Below are positions 25,475 to 35,018 of a DNA stretch of 64,000 nucleotides, in pieces (positions within the stretch are counted from its first letter, which is position 1; every line of letters starts with the position of its first letter). Source of the stretch: Sediminicoccus rosea (GTDB lineage: Bacteria; Pseudomonadota; Alphaproteobacteria; Acetobacterales; Acetobacteraceae). The notes under the pieces were generated by a model that saw nothing but the letters and a program-made list of their open reading frames with translations, did no database searches and was not told the origin of the DNA. The position numbers and the translations under genes were made by a program. The stretch spans positions 4,489,001 through 4,553,000 of the forward strand of contig NZ_CP137852.1 of assembly GCF_033547095.1 (NCBI RefSeq), read 5' to 3'.

Positions 25475-26841
25475 GCGGCGGGAGTCCTTTGCCAGTCGAA
25501 GGGGGCGGCGCGCGGCAGGCCGAGATTCTCGCGCAGGGTGGTGCCTGTGAATTCGCGGCGGAACACGCCGCGACGTTGCAGTTCGGGCACGACCAGGCGC
25601 ACGAAATCCTCATAGGCGCCGGGCATGTGCGTGGCAGCGAGCACGAAGCCGTCGCAGGCCTCGCTCTCGAACCATTCCTGCATCTCGTCCGCGATGGATT
25701 GCGGCGTGCCGGTGAAGCAAGGGAACTCGCGGATGGTGCCGCGGCCGCTGATCTGCACGAAGTCGCGCAGCGTCGGGTTCTGCTTGCCCGAGCCGGCGAC
25801 GACGCGGTCGCGGATCGCCTGCAGGCCCTTGATGCCGGCGAGTTCCTCGTCGGTGAAGGCATCGTCCATGCCCTTGCTGGCGAAGTCGTAGTTCAGCACC
25901 TCGGAGAGCAGTGCGAGGCCGTCCACCGGCTTGGCAAGGCTTTCGATCAGCGCGCGCTTCTCCGCCGCCTCATCCTTGCTGTTGCCCACGATCGCGTAGA
26001 CGGCGGGGCAGACGCGGACCTTGGCGGGATCCCGGCCCGAGGCGGCGACCTGCGCCTTGAACTCGGCATAGACCTTCTGGCCGGCCTTGAGGTTCGGATA
26101 GATCACGAAGATCAAGTCGCCCCAGGCGGCGGCGAAGGTCTTGCCGCGACCGCTCTGGCCGGCCTGGATCAGCACCGGCCGGCCCTGCGGCGTGCGCGGC
26201 ACGGTGAAGGTGCCCTGGCTCTTGTACCAGCGGCCCTCATGGTTCAGGCGGCGGACCTTGCTCGGGTCGGCGAAGATGCCCGAGGCTCGGTCGTTGATGA
26301 TCGCGTCATCGCCCCAGGCATCCCAGTGGCTGAGCACGATCTGCATGAACTCATCCGCGCGGTCATAGCGCAGGTCATGCTCGGGGTGCTCGGCGCGGCC
26401 CATGTTGTGCGCCTCGCTGTCGTTCAGCGAGGTGACGACGTTCCAGGCGACGCGCCCGCCCAGCATGTGGTCCAGCGTCGCGAAGACGCGGGCCACATGA
26501 TAGGGCTCGTAATAGGTGGTCGAATAGGTGGCGCCGAGACCGAGCTTCTCGGTCGCCAGACCCATCGCGGTGAGGATCGAGATGAGGTCGAGCTTCACGA
26601 CACGGATGCCGTTCGTCACCGCCTGCGCGTGGTCATGACCCAGGATGTCCGGCAGGGCCAAGCGGTCGTCGAAGAAGGCCATGTGGAAGCGGCCATCCTC
26701 GAGGTTGCGGGCGATGCGCTGGTAATACTTCGGCGAAAGGAAGTCCTGCATCGTTTCCGGATGCCGCCAGGACCCCGGGTAGTTCGAGCAGTTCTGCGCC
26801 TGAAGAAAGGCGACCATGGCCATTTCGCCGCGTCGTGACAT
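25471..26841 (-). CDS. LLM-class flavin-dependent monooxygenase (NtaA/SnaA/DszA family)
   Basis: 456 residues from ATG 26841, chosen because GAGGAAAA precedes it. The family marks are FHMAFFDDRLALPD near residue 55, GLGATYSTTYYEPYHVARVF around 105, GRVAWNVVTSLN, and VLIQAGQSGRGKTFAA, all typical of two-component FMNH2-dependent monooxygenases acting on nitrilotriacetate, pristinamycin or dibenzothiophene sulfone. A separate flavin reductase would be required, and none is adjacent. It follows an MmgE/PrpD gene (31 bases) and precedes a Bug receptor, suggesting uptake plus oxidative breakdown of one compound. Confidence 0.85.
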   Translation of the reverse strand: MSRRGEMAMVAFLQAQNCSNYPGSWRHPETMQDFLSPKYYQRIARNLEDGRFHMAFFDDRLALPDILGHDHAQAVTNGIRVVKLDLISILTAMGLATEKLGLGATYSTTYYEPYHVARVFATLDHMLGGRVAWNVVTSLNDSEAHNMGRAEHPEHDLRYDRADEFMQIVLSHWDAWGDDAIINDRASGIFADPSKVRRLNHEGRWYKSQGTFTVPRTPQGRPVLIQAGQSGRGKTFAAAWGDLIFVIYPNLKAGQKVYAEFKAQVAASGRDPAKVRVCPAVYAIVGNSKDEAAEKRALIESLAKPVDGLALLSEVLNYDFASKGMDDAFTDEELAGIKGLQAIRDRVVAGSGKQNPTLRDFVQISGRGTIREFPCFTGTPQSIADEMQEWFESEACDGFVLAATHMPGAYEDFVRLVVPELQRRGVFRREFTGTTLRENLGLPRAAPFDWQRTPAA

Positions 26842-26872
26842 CAATCTTTTTCCTCGACCGTGTGGCGCGTCC

Positions 26873-28279
26873 TCAGCCATTCAGGGCTTCAGTGAGCGCC
26901 ATCACATTCGACGCCGCATCCAGGCCCATGACAAGGTCAAGGATGCGCCGGGCCTGCGCCGCGGAGATCTGGCGGCCCGCGTTTTCCATGAACTTCCGTT
27001 CCACATCGGCCATGGTCAGCGGATTGCCGTCGGAGCCGCGGTTCATCTCCTCGCGATGGCGCAGAACGCGGCCATCCATCGTCTCGATCACCAGCTCGCC
27101 GCCGTAGTAGCGCGGGAAGTTCAGCGTGGCGTCGGTCTCGTAGCTGGTGCGCGCACAGAGGGCGAGCGCGCGCGGATCACGGATCATCTCCTCCTCCAGC
27201 TCGTCGAGCGAGAGGCGTCCGCGCAGCAGGCAGGAGGCGACGGCATAATGCACGCTGAACTGCGCGTCATACGAGTTGGCCGGCACCTTCTTCGCCGCCT
27301 CCGGCTCGCACACCACCTTCACCTGGCCCGGATGGATCCGGACCGTGATGTGTTTGATGTCCTCCGGCCGCAGCCCGTGCGCCGCGCGCAAGGCCAGCGC
27401 GGCATCGGCGAAGACGTGGTTGAAGTGGCAGCAGGGATAGGGCTTCAGCGCGTTGTTGCGCATCTCCCACAGTTCGCCCAGGCGCTCGGTGCAGCGCGAG
27501 AGGTCGGAGGGCGCCTTGTCCTGCATGTGACTGCGGAACAGACCGAAGCGCCCCTCATAGGCGGCGGGCGGCGCCTTGAAGCCGTTGCGCGCCAGGGCCG
27601 TCGCGGTGATCGCGGCGAAGCCCGCCCAGCCGGGATGGATGCGCTTGGTCCAGGAACCATCCTCCAGGAACTCCAGCGAGCCCGCGGCCATGGAGAGCAG
27701 AATGCCCTGCGCCGCCCCGATCTGTGCGGGCGTGGCGCCGGCCAGGCGCCCCGCCGTCAGCGCGCAGCCAAAGGCGCCGACCATGCCCGTCGGGTGGAAG
27801 CCCACCTGGTGGAATCCACCCTGCGCGGCGGCGCCGATGCGCGAAGCCGCCTCGACCCCGAGGATATAGGCAAGCAGCGCCTCCGCACCGCTCGCGCCAT
27901 GCTCGCGCGCCATGTGCAGCGCCGTCGGCACCGTGCTCGATGACGCGTGCACGATCGCGTCCGAATGCGTGTCGTCATAATCGAGGCCGTGGATGAGCGC
28001 GCCGTTCATCATCACGGCATCGCGCAGCGGCAGGCGGTAGGGCATGCCGATCACGGGATGGCTGCCTGCCCCGGCCATGCCATGGATCGCGCCGATGGTC
28101 CGCCGCGCATAATCGAAGCCCGAGGCAGCAATGGCGATACCCAGGCTGTCCAGCATGTGGCGCTTGGCCTGTTCCATCACGTCGGCGGGAATCTCCTCCA
28201 CCCGCAGGGCGGTGGCGAACTCGCCCAGCTGCAAGGAAATCGGCGTGCGCGTGGCAAGCTCGGTCGGCAGGCTGTCCAT
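26873..28279 (-). CDS. MmgE/PrpD family protein
   Basis: 468 residues from the ATG at 28279, preceded by GGGAG. The helical N-terminal domain has AKRHMLDSLGIAIAASGFDY and the signature LIHGLDYDDTHSDAIVHASS (residues about 80-100). Later blocks are GAFGCALTAGRLAG and PCCHFNHVFADA. Members are 2-methylcitrate dehydratase or cis-aconitate decarboxylase relatives, dehydrating or decarboxylating tricarboxylic and other acids. It is the first gene of an operon with a flavin monooxygenase and a Bug receptor, and divergent from a CoA-ester lyase gene. Confidence 0.85.
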   Translation of the reverse strand: MDSLPTELATRTPISLQLGEFATALRVEEIPADVMEQAKRHMLDSLGIAIAASGFDYARRTIGAIHGMAGAGSHPVIGMPYRLPLRDAVMMNGALIHGLDYDDTHSDAIVHASSSTVPTALHMAREHGASGAEALLAYILGVEAASRIGAAAQGGFHQVGFHPTGMVGAFGCALTAGRLAGATPAQIGAAQGILLSMAAGSLEFLEDGSWTKRIHPGWAGFAAITATALARNGFKAPPAAYEGRFGLFRSHMQDKAPSDLSRCTERLGELWEMRNNALKPYPCCHFNHVFADAALALRAAHGLRPEDIKHITVRIHPGQVKVVCEPEAAKKVPANSYDAQFSVHYAVASCLLRGRLSLDELEEEMIRDPRALALCARTSYETDATLNFPRYYGGELVIETMDGRVLRHREEMNRGSDGNPLTMADVERKFMENAGRQISAAQARRILDLVMGLDAASNVMALTEALNG

Positions 28280-28405
28280 GACGTTTGTCTCCCTTTCCGG
28301 AAGGATGGGCATGTCCGGGCGACCCTGTCAAACATACGGACAAATCCATCTGGACGCCGCCCGGCGCCCCGCCTATCAGCGAAGGAACATCGCAGGAGAC
28401 GCCGC

Positions 28406-29299
28406 ATGACCGCCCCGAACCGCACCTTCCTCTTCGCCCCCGGCGACCATGCCCGCCGCGCCGAAAAGGTGCTGACCGCCGGCGCCGATGCCTGCATCCT
28501 CGACCTCGAGGATGCGGTGGCGATCTCGGCGAAGGTCGCGGCCCGCGCGCTGGTGAATGCGGCGCTGGAGCGCCCCCGCACCTGCCGCGGCTTCGTGCGT
28601 GTCAACGCCTTCGATACGGAATTCTGCCCCGGCGACATCCAGGCCGTGATCGGCCCGCGACTCGACGGGCTGGTGCTGCCCAAGCTGGAGGACCCGGCCC
28701 AGCTCATCGCCGTGGATTGGCTGATTTCGGCGCTTGAGCGCGAGCGTGGCCTGCCCCATCGCGGCATCGAGGTGATGCCCATCATCGAGACGGCGCGTGG
28801 CATGGCGGGCCTGGGCGCACTCACCGCCTGCGCCGCCTCCCTCGGCAGCCGCGTGCGGCGCTTCAGCTTCGGCGCCGGCGACTACACGCTCGACCTCGGC
28901 ATCACCTGGGATCTGGCGGAGACGGTGCTGGAAGGTGCGCGCGAGAAGATGGTGCTGCACAGCCGCGCCGCGGGGCTGGAAGCGCCCATCGACACGGTCT
29001 GGATCGAACTGCGGGAGATGGAGGCCTTCACCGCCTCCTGCGCGCGCGGCGTGGCGCTGGGCTTCCAGGGCAAGCTCTGCATTCATCCGGACCAAGTGCC
29101 CGTCGCCAATGCCGCCTATTCCCCGGCGGAGGCGGAGGTGGCCCGCGCCCGGCGCATCATAGCCGCCTTCGCCGAGGCCGAGGCACAGGGCCTGGCCTCC
29201 ATCCAGGTGGAGGGACGCTTCGTGGACTACCCGATCGTGGACCGCGCGCAGCGCATCGTGGCGCTGGCCGAGCGGATCGGCCTCACACCTCGCGCTTGA
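28406..29299 (+). CDS. HpcH/HpaI-type CoA-ester lyase (CitE-like)
   Basis: 297 residues from ATG 28406, preceded by CAGGAGAC. The TIM-barrel CitE fold is evident: RTFLFAPGDHARRAEKVLTA at the start, ACILDLEDAV (metal Asp/Glu), LVLPKLEDP, VMPIIETARGM (metal Glu), FSFGAGDYTLDLG and QGKLCIHPDQV. These cleave or form malyl-CoA, citramalyl-CoA or related thioesters using Mg2+. It is divergent from the MmgE/PrpD operon across 126 bases, and the two probably belong to one pathway. The last 17 bases overlap the convergent GntR gene. Confidence 0.85.
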   Translation: MTAPNRTFLFAPGDHARRAEKVLTAGADACILDLEDAVAISAKVAARALVNAALERPRTCRGFVRVNAFDTEFCPGDIQAVIGPRLDGLVLPKLEDPAQLIAVDWLISALERERGLPHRGIEVMPIIETARGMAGLGALTACAASLGSRVRRFSFGAGDYTLDLGITWDLAETVLEGAREKMVLHSRAAGLEAPIDTVWIELREMEAFTASCARGVALGFQGKLCIHPDQVPVANAAYSPAEAEVARARRIIAAFAEAEAQGLASIQVEGRFVDYPIVDRAQRIVALAERIGLTPRA

Positions 29300-30077
29300 G
29301 CGTCGCGCGATAGGTGAAGCGGGGGGCAGGGTGGCAGCCCTCCGACACCTCGAAGACACGGCCATTCTGGTCGAGGTAGCGCCGGCGGATCATCAGTGCC
29401 GGCGCGCCGGGCTCGACCTCGAGCAGCGCGGCCTGGGCCTCGGGCACGCCGCCCGCCGAGAGATCCACCTCGACCGAGGACAGCTGCAGCCCGAAGCGGC
29501 GTTCGATCAGGGCATAGACCGAGCTGGGCTGCTGGCCGATCTCTTCGATCACTCCGGCATATTCCGTCGGAATGTGGACCACCGTGAAGCAGATCGGTGC
29601 CGTGGTGAGGCGGACGCGGCGGATGCCCTCGACGCGCAGCCAGGTCTCGCCCTCCGGCACGCCGGGCACTTCGCTCGCCGGCACCTCGCGTGCCCGCAGC
29701 ACGGTCAGGCGCGTCTCCTCCGGGTATTGGAGGAGACCTCCCATGCTGGTCAGGTCCTGCACGAAGCGGCCGCGATTCTCATGCGCGATGACGGTCGTGC
29801 CGCTGCCCTGGCGGCGCGCGACCAGCCCCGCCTCCTCCACCAGGCGCAGCGCCTCGCGGATGGTGTGGCGTGACGCGCCGTAGAGGGCACAGAGCTCGGT
29901 CTCGGTCGGCAGCATGCTGCCGATGGCGTGCTGGCCGCCGCGGATCTGGGCGAGCAGCTCGTCGCTGATCTGGCGATAGCGTGGGCGCGGATCGGCGCCG
30001 GAATTCGTGATGTCGCGTCGGCCCGTGCCGTCGCCCCTGGTTATGTCGCCCTTGGTCACGGCGCCCCCCGATTGCAT
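29283..30077 (-). CDS. GntR family regulator (HutC/UTRA type)
   Basis: 264 residues. The winged helix lies around residues 35-100 (RYRQISDELLAQIRGGQHAI, MLPTETELCALYGASRHTIR, LVARRQGSGT), followed by a UTRA ligand domain ending TYRATLKREV. The start is uncertain: the ATG at 30077 has AAGGA immediately against it, while a GTG at 30059 has a better-spaced G-rich site; the first 30 residues are poorly conserved in type. It is convergent with the CoA-ester lyase and 10 bases downstream of the isochorismatase gene. It plausibly controls the MmgE/lyase region. Confidence 0.8.
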   Translation of the reverse strand: MQSGGAVTKGDITRGDGTGRRDITNSGADPRPRYRQISDELLAQIRGGQHAIGSMLPTETELCALYGASRHTIREALRLVEEAGLVARRQGSGTTVIAHENRGRFVQDLTSMGGLLQYPEETRLTVLRAREVPASEVPGVPEGETWLRVEGIRRVRLTTAPICFTVVHIPTEYAGVIEEIGQQPSSVYALIERRFGLQLSSVEVDLSAGGVPEAQAALLEVEPGAPALMIRRRYLDQNGRVFEVSEGCHPAPRFTYRATLKREV

Positions 30078-30087
30078 TCCTTTCTAG

Positions 30088-30633
30088 TTACCCGGGGTCC
30101 TTCACCAATGCCAGCAGGGAACGCCAGCGTGGGTCCGCGGCATCCTCGGCCCATTCGAAGCCGGCCATCTCGGTGGTGATGATCGTGGACCCGGCGCCGG
30201 CCAGGCGGGCCAGCGCCGCCTCGCGGTTCGCAGCGCGGCGCGAGCCCATCGCGTCCCGCACCGCCCAGACGCGGCGGCCCAGGCCCAGCAGGCCCAGCGC
30301 CGTCTGCATCACGCAGACATGCGCCTCATAGCCGCAGACCACGATGTCGGTGCGCTCGGCCGGCAGGGCGTCCCGGAAGGCGGGCGTGCGGCAGGCATCG
30401 AAGCTCGTCTTGTGGAAGGTCGCCTCGCTCAGCGCGGCGAGTTCCGGCAAGAGGGGCCCGATGCGGTCCGGGCAATGCTCGGTGGCCCAGACCGGGATGT
30501 CGAAGAGCCTGGCGAGGTTGGCGAGGCGCAAGGCCTCCCGCACCACGGCCGGCCCGCCCTCGATGGCGGGGTGCAGCTTGCCCTGGAGGTCCACGAGGAG
30601 CAGCAGGGAGGTCCGGCGGTTCAGGGTCAGCAT
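30088..30633 (-). CDS. Isochorismatase family cysteine hydrolase
   Basis: 181 residues, alpha/beta Rossmann-like. The catalytic Asp is in LLLVDLQGKLHPAI, the Lys is likely in TFHKTSFDAC, and the nucleophilic Cys is in VVCGYEAHVCVMQTALGLL. The overall layout resembles YcaC/hydrolase members that act on amides or unknown substrates rather than true isochorismatases. The 3' partner of a TetR gene (overlapping 7 bases) and next to a divergent HpaB-type hydroxylase, it may process a product of that hydroxylase pathway. Confidence 0.8.
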   Translation of the reverse strand: MLTLNRRTSLLLLVDLQGKLHPAIEGGPAVVREALRLANLARLFDIPVWATEHCPDRIGPLLPELAALSEATFHKTSFDACRTPAFRDALPAERTDIVVCGYEAHVCVMQTALGLLGLGRRVWAVRDAMGSRRAANREAALARLAGAGSTIITTEMAGFEWAEDAADPRWRSLLALVKDPG

Positions 30634-31190
30634 GGCATGCGCTCCAGCAGGCGTTGCATCAGGCCGCGCGCGGGCAGCCCAAACAGGCGCAGGCGACGGG
30701 TTTCGGACAGCACCAGGAGGCCCACCGCCTGGGCGAAGACCTCCGCGACCAGCGCATCGGGCTCAGGCACGGTGGCGGCTGCGCGGATGGGTGCCAAGGC
30801 CTCCAGCAACAGGGCGTTCAACTCGGGGTCCACCCCCTGCCCGAGCCCGCGCGGCGCAGGACCGCCAGGGCCGAGATAGAGGCCCAGCGCCAATTCCTGC
30901 GGACGCGCGGCGTAGAAATCGAACAGCGCCATCGCGCCCTGCCGGAAGGCGTCCGGCCCCTGCGCGGCGGCGGCGATGGCAACCGTGAGATCGGCGAGCG
31001 AGGCGCGCAGCAGTTCGGCATAGATCGCCTCGCGGCTGTCGAAGTGGAAATAGAGCGCGGCCGGCGTGTAGCCCGCACGCGCCGCGATGGCCCGCAGGCT
31101 GGCGCCCTCCAGCCCCTGCTCGGCGAAGACCTCGCGCGCTGCATCGAGGATGCGCTGCCGGCCCAGTTCCTTTTTCGTCGAAGCGCTCAT
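30627..31190 (-). CDS. TetR/AcrR family transcriptional regulator
   Basis: 187 residues. N-terminal HTH: GRQRILDAAREVFAEQGLEG, then LRAIAARAGYTPAALYFHFD and REAIYAELL. The C-terminal domain is a short ligand-binding bundle. It is divergent from the HpaB-type hydroxylase gene and shares a 68-base spacer containing the palindrome at 31201-31219. It overlaps the isochorismatase gene by 7 bases, so one operon. Likely an autorepressor that also controls the hydroxylase. Confidence 0.85.
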   Translation of the reverse strand: MSASTKKELGRQRILDAAREVFAEQGLEGASLRAIAARAGYTPAALYFHFDSREAIYAELLRASLADLTVAIAAAAQGPDAFRQGAMALFDFYAARPQELALGLYLGPGGPAPRGLGQGVDPELNALLLEALAPIRAAATVPEPDALVAEVFAQAVGLLVLSETRRLRLFGLPARGLMQRLLERMPC

Positions 31191-31200
31191 TGACCCCGAT

Positions 31201-31219
31201 AATCGAACAGCGTTAGATT
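31201..31219. promoter_or_regulatory. Candidate TetR operator between tetR and the hydroxylase gene
   Basis: The sequence AATCgAAC-AGC-GTTaGATT is an inverted repeat with 7 of 8 positions symmetrical in each arm around a 3-base centre. It starts 10 bases upstream of the tetR ATG and lies 40 bases before the hydroxylase start. This is the usual place and size for an operator of a divergent TetR regulator. Function is inferred. Confidence 0.55.
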
Positions 31220-31258
31220 TTTCGCAAGCCCAAGGGAATGAGAGAGGGAAACGCCACC

Positions 31259-32788
31259 ATGCTGATGTCCGCCGAGGCCTATCGCGACTCGCTCCGCGCG
31301 CTTTCGCCGCGCGTCTTCGTCAATGGCCAGCAGGTGAAGAGCGTGGCGGATGAACCGCTGCTGGCGCCGGGCATCAACGCGCTGGGCGTGACCTATGACT
31401 TCGCGCTGCGCCCCGAATACGAGAAGCGCATGGTGGCCACGCAGCAGGGCTCGGGCCGCGTCACCAATCGCATGCTGCATGTGAATGGCAGCACGGATGA
31501 CCTGCTGACCAAGCTGGAGGCGGTGCGTCTGCTCTGCCGCGAATCCGGCTGCGCCCAGCGCTACCTGGCGCATGACGCGCTGAACGCGCTGCACCAGGGC
31601 ACGAAGCGCGCCGATGATGAGCATGGCGGCGAGCGCCATGCGCGCTTCCTCGCCTACCTCGATGATGTGCAGGCGCGCGACCTCTCGCTCGGCATCGCGA
31701 TGACGGATGCGAAGGGCGACCGCTCCAAGCGCCCCGGCCAGCAGGTCAATCGCGACGTGCATGTGCACATCAAGGAACGCCGTGCGGATGGCATCATCAT
31801 TCGCGGCACCAAGGCCATCGTCACCGGCGCGCCCTACATGCACGAATTCCTCGTCATGCCGTGCCGGACCATGACGCCCGAGGATGCCGATTTCGCCGTC
31901 TGCTGCGCGGTGCCGGTGGATGCGGAGGGTGTCACCATCGTCTCCCGCCCCGCCGGCCGCCCGGGCGAGGCCGCGGCCCGCTTCAGCAACACGTATGGCC
32001 AGTCCACCGGTGTGGTGATGTTCGAGGATGTCTTCGTGCCGTGGGAGCGCGTCTTCTTCGCGGGCGAGACGGTCGAGGCCGGCTTCATGACGACCAGCTA
32101 CGCGACGCATCACCGCCATTCCTGCATCGCCGCCCGCGCCGGCTTCGGTGACCTGCTGATCGGCGCCGGCGCCCTGATGATCGAGGCGAACGGCCTGGAC
32201 ACCGACCGCCACGCCCATGTGCGGGATGCGATGGTGGACCTGATCAAGATCGTCGAGGGATTCTACGCCTGCGGCGTCGCCGCCAGCGTCTATGGCACGC
32301 GCGACCCCTCGGGCGCGGTGATGCCCGAAACGGTGTTCAGCAACATCGGCAAGCTGCTGCTGGCGACGCAGATCTACGACATGCATCGCCTGGCCCACTA
32401 CGTCTCGGGTGGCCTGATCGTCGCCCTGCCCGGCCCGGATGAGGACCACAACCCCGAGACAGCCGCCTCACTCTCCGCCGTGCTCGCCGGTCGCCCCGAC
32501 ATCCCGGCGGAGAAGCGCCTCGACGTGGCGCGCTTCATGGAGGACCTCACGGCCTCCAACCAGGGCGGCTGGTATTCCGTGATCTCGCTGCATGGCGGCG
32601 GCAGCCCGGAGGCGATGAAGCGCGAGATCTGGCGCAACTACCCGGTGGAGGAACGCAGCGCGCTGGTTGAAAGGCTGCTCGACCGCGGCATCCTGGACGA
32701 AGGGAAGCGCACCTCGAAGCAGCCCGGCCGCTGCTGCGAGACGGGCTGCGAACCACCCGCCCTGCCCGCCCGCAACGCGGCCGAATAG
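31259..32788 (+). CDS. 4-hydroxyphenylacetate 3-hydroxylase (HpaB) family protein
   Basis: 509 residues from ATG 31259, preceded by AGAGAGGGAA. Family blocks include LGVTYDFALRPEY, RDLSLGIAMTDAKGDRSKRP, FEDVFVPWERVFF, HHRHSCIAARAGFGDLLIGA and the C-terminal FYACGVAASVYGT. The related 4-hydroxybutyryl-CoA dehydratase needs a His-x6-Cys iron-sulfur ligand pair in the HRxSxxxC stretch; here the Cys position is Ala, so an FADH2-using hydroxylase is more likely. An unusual tail ends with a GRCCETGCEPP cysteine cluster. Divergent tetR and isochorismatase suggest an aromatic or amine degradation step. Confidence 0.75.
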   Translation: MLMSAEAYRDSLRALSPRVFVNGQQVKSVADEPLLAPGINALGVTYDFALRPEYEKRMVATQQGSGRVTNRMLHVNGSTDDLLTKLEAVRLLCRESGCAQRYLAHDALNALHQGTKRADDEHGGERHARFLAYLDDVQARDLSLGIAMTDAKGDRSKRPGQQVNRDVHVHIKERRADGIIIRGTKAIVTGAPYMHEFLVMPCRTMTPEDADFAVCCAVPVDAEGVTIVSRPAGRPGEAAARFSNTYGQSTGVVMFEDVFVPWERVFFAGETVEAGFMTTSYATHHRHSCIAARAGFGDLLIGAGALMIEANGLDTDRHAHVRDAMVDLIKIVEGFYACGVAASVYGTRDPSGAVMPETVFSNIGKLLLATQIYDMHRLAHYVSGGLIVALPGPDEDHNPETAASLSAVLAGRPDIPAEKRLDVARFMEDLTASNQGGWYSVISLHGGGSPEAMKREIWRNYPVEERSALVERLLDRGILDEGKRTSKQPGRCCETGCEPPALPARNAAE

Positions 32789-32808
32789 GCCGCGCGGCCG
32801 GGCCCGCC

Positions 32809-34887
32809 TCAGGCCGCGCGGATCGCGCCCAGGAAGCCATCCACCTTGCCGCGCAGCGCGATGGCCTGCTGCGACAGCCCAGCGGAGGCATCGCGCAGCT
32901 CTGTGGTGGCCGCCGCCGTCACTTCCGCTCCTTCGCGCACCTGCGCGGTCTGGCGCGAAACCTCCTCCGTGCCGCTGGCCGCACGCGAGACAGCGCGGCC
33001 AATCTCCTTGGTCGCGGCCGCCTGCTCCTCCGCCGCCGCGGCCACCTGCTCGGCGATGGCGCTGACCTCCGCGATGGTGCGCCCGATGCCGCGCACCGCT
33101 TCCGCCGCCCGGCCCGTCTCCTGCTGCATCGTGCCGATCTGCTCGCGGATCTGCTCGGTGGCCTTCGCGGTCTGCGCTGCCAGCGCCTTCACCTCGCCCG
33201 CCACCACGGCGAAGCCCTTGCCGGCATCGCCCGCGCGCGCCGCCTCGATCGTGGCGTTGAGCGCGAGGAGGTTGGTCTGCGCCGCGATGGAATTGATCAG
33301 GCCGACCACGTCGCCGATGCGCTGCGCGCCTTCAACCAGGACGCCCACGGCGGCATCCGTCGCGCGCGTGTCCTCGGCAGCCTTGGCGGCGATGCGCGCG
33401 CTCTCCGCCACCTGGCGCGCCACATCGGCGATGCTCGCCGCCAGTTCCTCCGTCGAATTGGCCACCAGGCCCACCTCCTCGAAGGCGCTGCCCGCGGCGC
33501 GGGCCATGTCCTCGGCCCGGTCGCGCGCATCCGTGGCGGCGTGGCCCAGGCGATCGGCCGTGTCGTCGAGCGGCGCGGCGGCGGCGGCAAAGGCGCCCAG
33601 CGTCTCCGCCACCTCGACCTCGAAGGCGCGGACCAGGCCTTGCGTGCGTTCGCCCTCGGCCAGCTTCGCGGCCTGCGCGGCGGCGGCCGCCGCTTCGGTG
33701 GCGCGGGCGACCTCGGCCTTTCGCCGCAGCACTTCCAGCGCGCCGGCCATCTGGCCGATCTCGTCCCGACGTCCCTCATGCGGGATCTTCCGCGCAAGGT
33801 CACCCTCGGCCAGATGCTGCACGCTGCCGGTCAGGTCCAGCACGGGCGTCACCACGCGCCGGCGCAACAGCACCGCGAGGCCCGCCAGCAACAGCCCGAC
33901 CACCAGCGCCCCGGTCAGCACCATGGCGAGGCTCCACCAAGCCGCGGCTTCCGCGGCGCCGGCTGCGGAGACCGCTTCCTCAAGCGCGGCGTCGCGCAGC
34001 AGCAGGAGCTGCTGCAGCGCGGGCGTCGCCCAGGCGGTGAAGGCGTCACCGCTCAAGGGATAGGCGGAGCCCGCGCGGCCCGCCGCGATCAGCGCATCCG
34101 TCATGCGCATCGCCTCGCCGAAATAGCGCGTCTGCACTTCGGCCAGGGCCTGTGCCACGCGTGGCGGCTCACCGAGCATGCGGGCCACCATGCGCGCACG
34201 GTTCCACCCGCTCTCCACCGCGAAGCTCGCGCCGGCGATCGTCTCCAGTTCGGCCGGCGTCAGCGCGCGGCCGCTGTTCAGCGCCGTGCCCACGGCGACG
34301 ATCCGGCGACTGGCCGCGTCGCGGACATCCCAGGTGATACGCGCGACGAGCAGCAGGCCCTCAAGCCCGCCGCCTGCCTCGGCCACGGCTCGGTGGCTGC
34401 CATCCAGCAGCTGGCTGACGCTCGAAAGCATCGCGGTATAGGCCGCCTGCGGCCGGCCGCGGATGGCTGCCTCGCGCGCGGTCAACGGCTGCTCCGCCGC
34501 GGGGCGCAGCTGCGCACGCAGGGCGGTAAGTTCGGCCGGGATGCTCTCCAGTCGCCGCAGGCCGGCCTCCAGACCGGCGGCGCGCAGCGCGTCCAGCGTC
34601 CGCTGGAGAGCGGCATCGGTCTCGGTCTCCAGCGCGCGCAGCCGCTGCATGACGCCGGAATCCGCCGCGCCGGCCGCGTTCATGCGGATGACGTAGTTGC
34701 CGCGTTCGATCACCAGCCGCTCGGTCAGGCGCAGCAGATCGGCCGAGACCGCGACATGCCCGGCCGCCTCACGCGCACCCTGCGCCTTGCGCCACTCGCT
34801 CCAGGCCAGGCCGCCCGCAACCAGCGTTGCGACGCAGCCAATGGACAGCATTGCCAGGTTGAACAGGGTTCTCACGCGCATCGTCAT
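32809..34887 (-). CDS. Methyl-accepting chemotaxis protein
   Basis: 692 residues. Membrane segment 1 at about 8-28, a periplasmic sensing region of roughly 285 residues, membrane segment 2 at 316-342, a HAMP domain (about 343-395, [20 protein letters not shown]) and a long signalling coiled coil. The hairpin tip [20 protein letters not shown] (about 528-547) then [20 protein letters not shown] is the universal MCP core. The ligand is unknown. It is divergent from cheZ across 131 bases; no cheA/cheW is in this window. It ends convergently 20 bases from the hydroxylase gene. Confidence 0.9.
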   Translation of the reverse strand: MTMRVRTLFNLAMLSIGCVATLVAGGLAWSEWRKAQGAREAAGHVAVSADLLRLTERLVIERGNYVIRMNAAGAADSGVMQRLRALETETDAALQRTLDALRAAGLEAGLRRLESIPAELTALRAQLRPAAEQPLTAREAAIRGRPQAAYTAMLSSVSQLLDGSHRAVAEAGGGLEGLLLVARITWDVRDAASRRIVAVGTALNSGRALTPAELETIAGASFAVESGWNRARMVARMLGEPPRVAQALAEVQTRYFGEAMRMTDALIAAGRAGSAYPLSGDAFTAWATPALQQLLLLRDAALEEAVSAAGAAEAAAWWSLAMVLTGALVVGLLLAGLAVLLRRRVVTPVLDLTGSVQHLAEGDLARKIPHEGRRDEIGQMAGALEVLRRKAEVARATEAAAAAAQAAKLAEGERTQGLVRAFEVEVAETLGAFAAAAAPLDDTADRLGHAATDARDRAEDMARAAGSAFEEVGLVANSTEELAASIADVARQVAESARIAAKAAEDTRATDAAVGVLVEGAQRIGDVVGLINSIAAQTNLLALNATIEAARAGDAGKGFAVVAGEVKALAAQTAKATEQIREQIGTMQQETGRAAEAVRGIGRTIAEVSAIAEQVAAAAEEQAAATKEIGRAVSRAASGTEEVSRQTAQVREGAEVTAAATTELRDASAGLSQQAIALRGKVDGFLGAIRAA

Positions 34888-35018
34888 GCATCCTCTTCGA
34901 CGAGATGCCGGCAGACTTAGGTCAGAGGTCTTGCCGATGCGTGAATCCCGCCGTTAACCGCGATTTCATGCCCGCCGGCCTATTGCCGCCTGGTTTGCCG
35001 ATGACGAGGTCCCCGAGC

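Noticed and set aside
31259-32788. 4-hydroxybutyryl-CoA dehydratase
   Set aside because: The His-x6-Cys iron-sulfur ligand pair is not preserved (Ala at the Cys position), so a flavin hydroxylase of the HpaB family is favoured.
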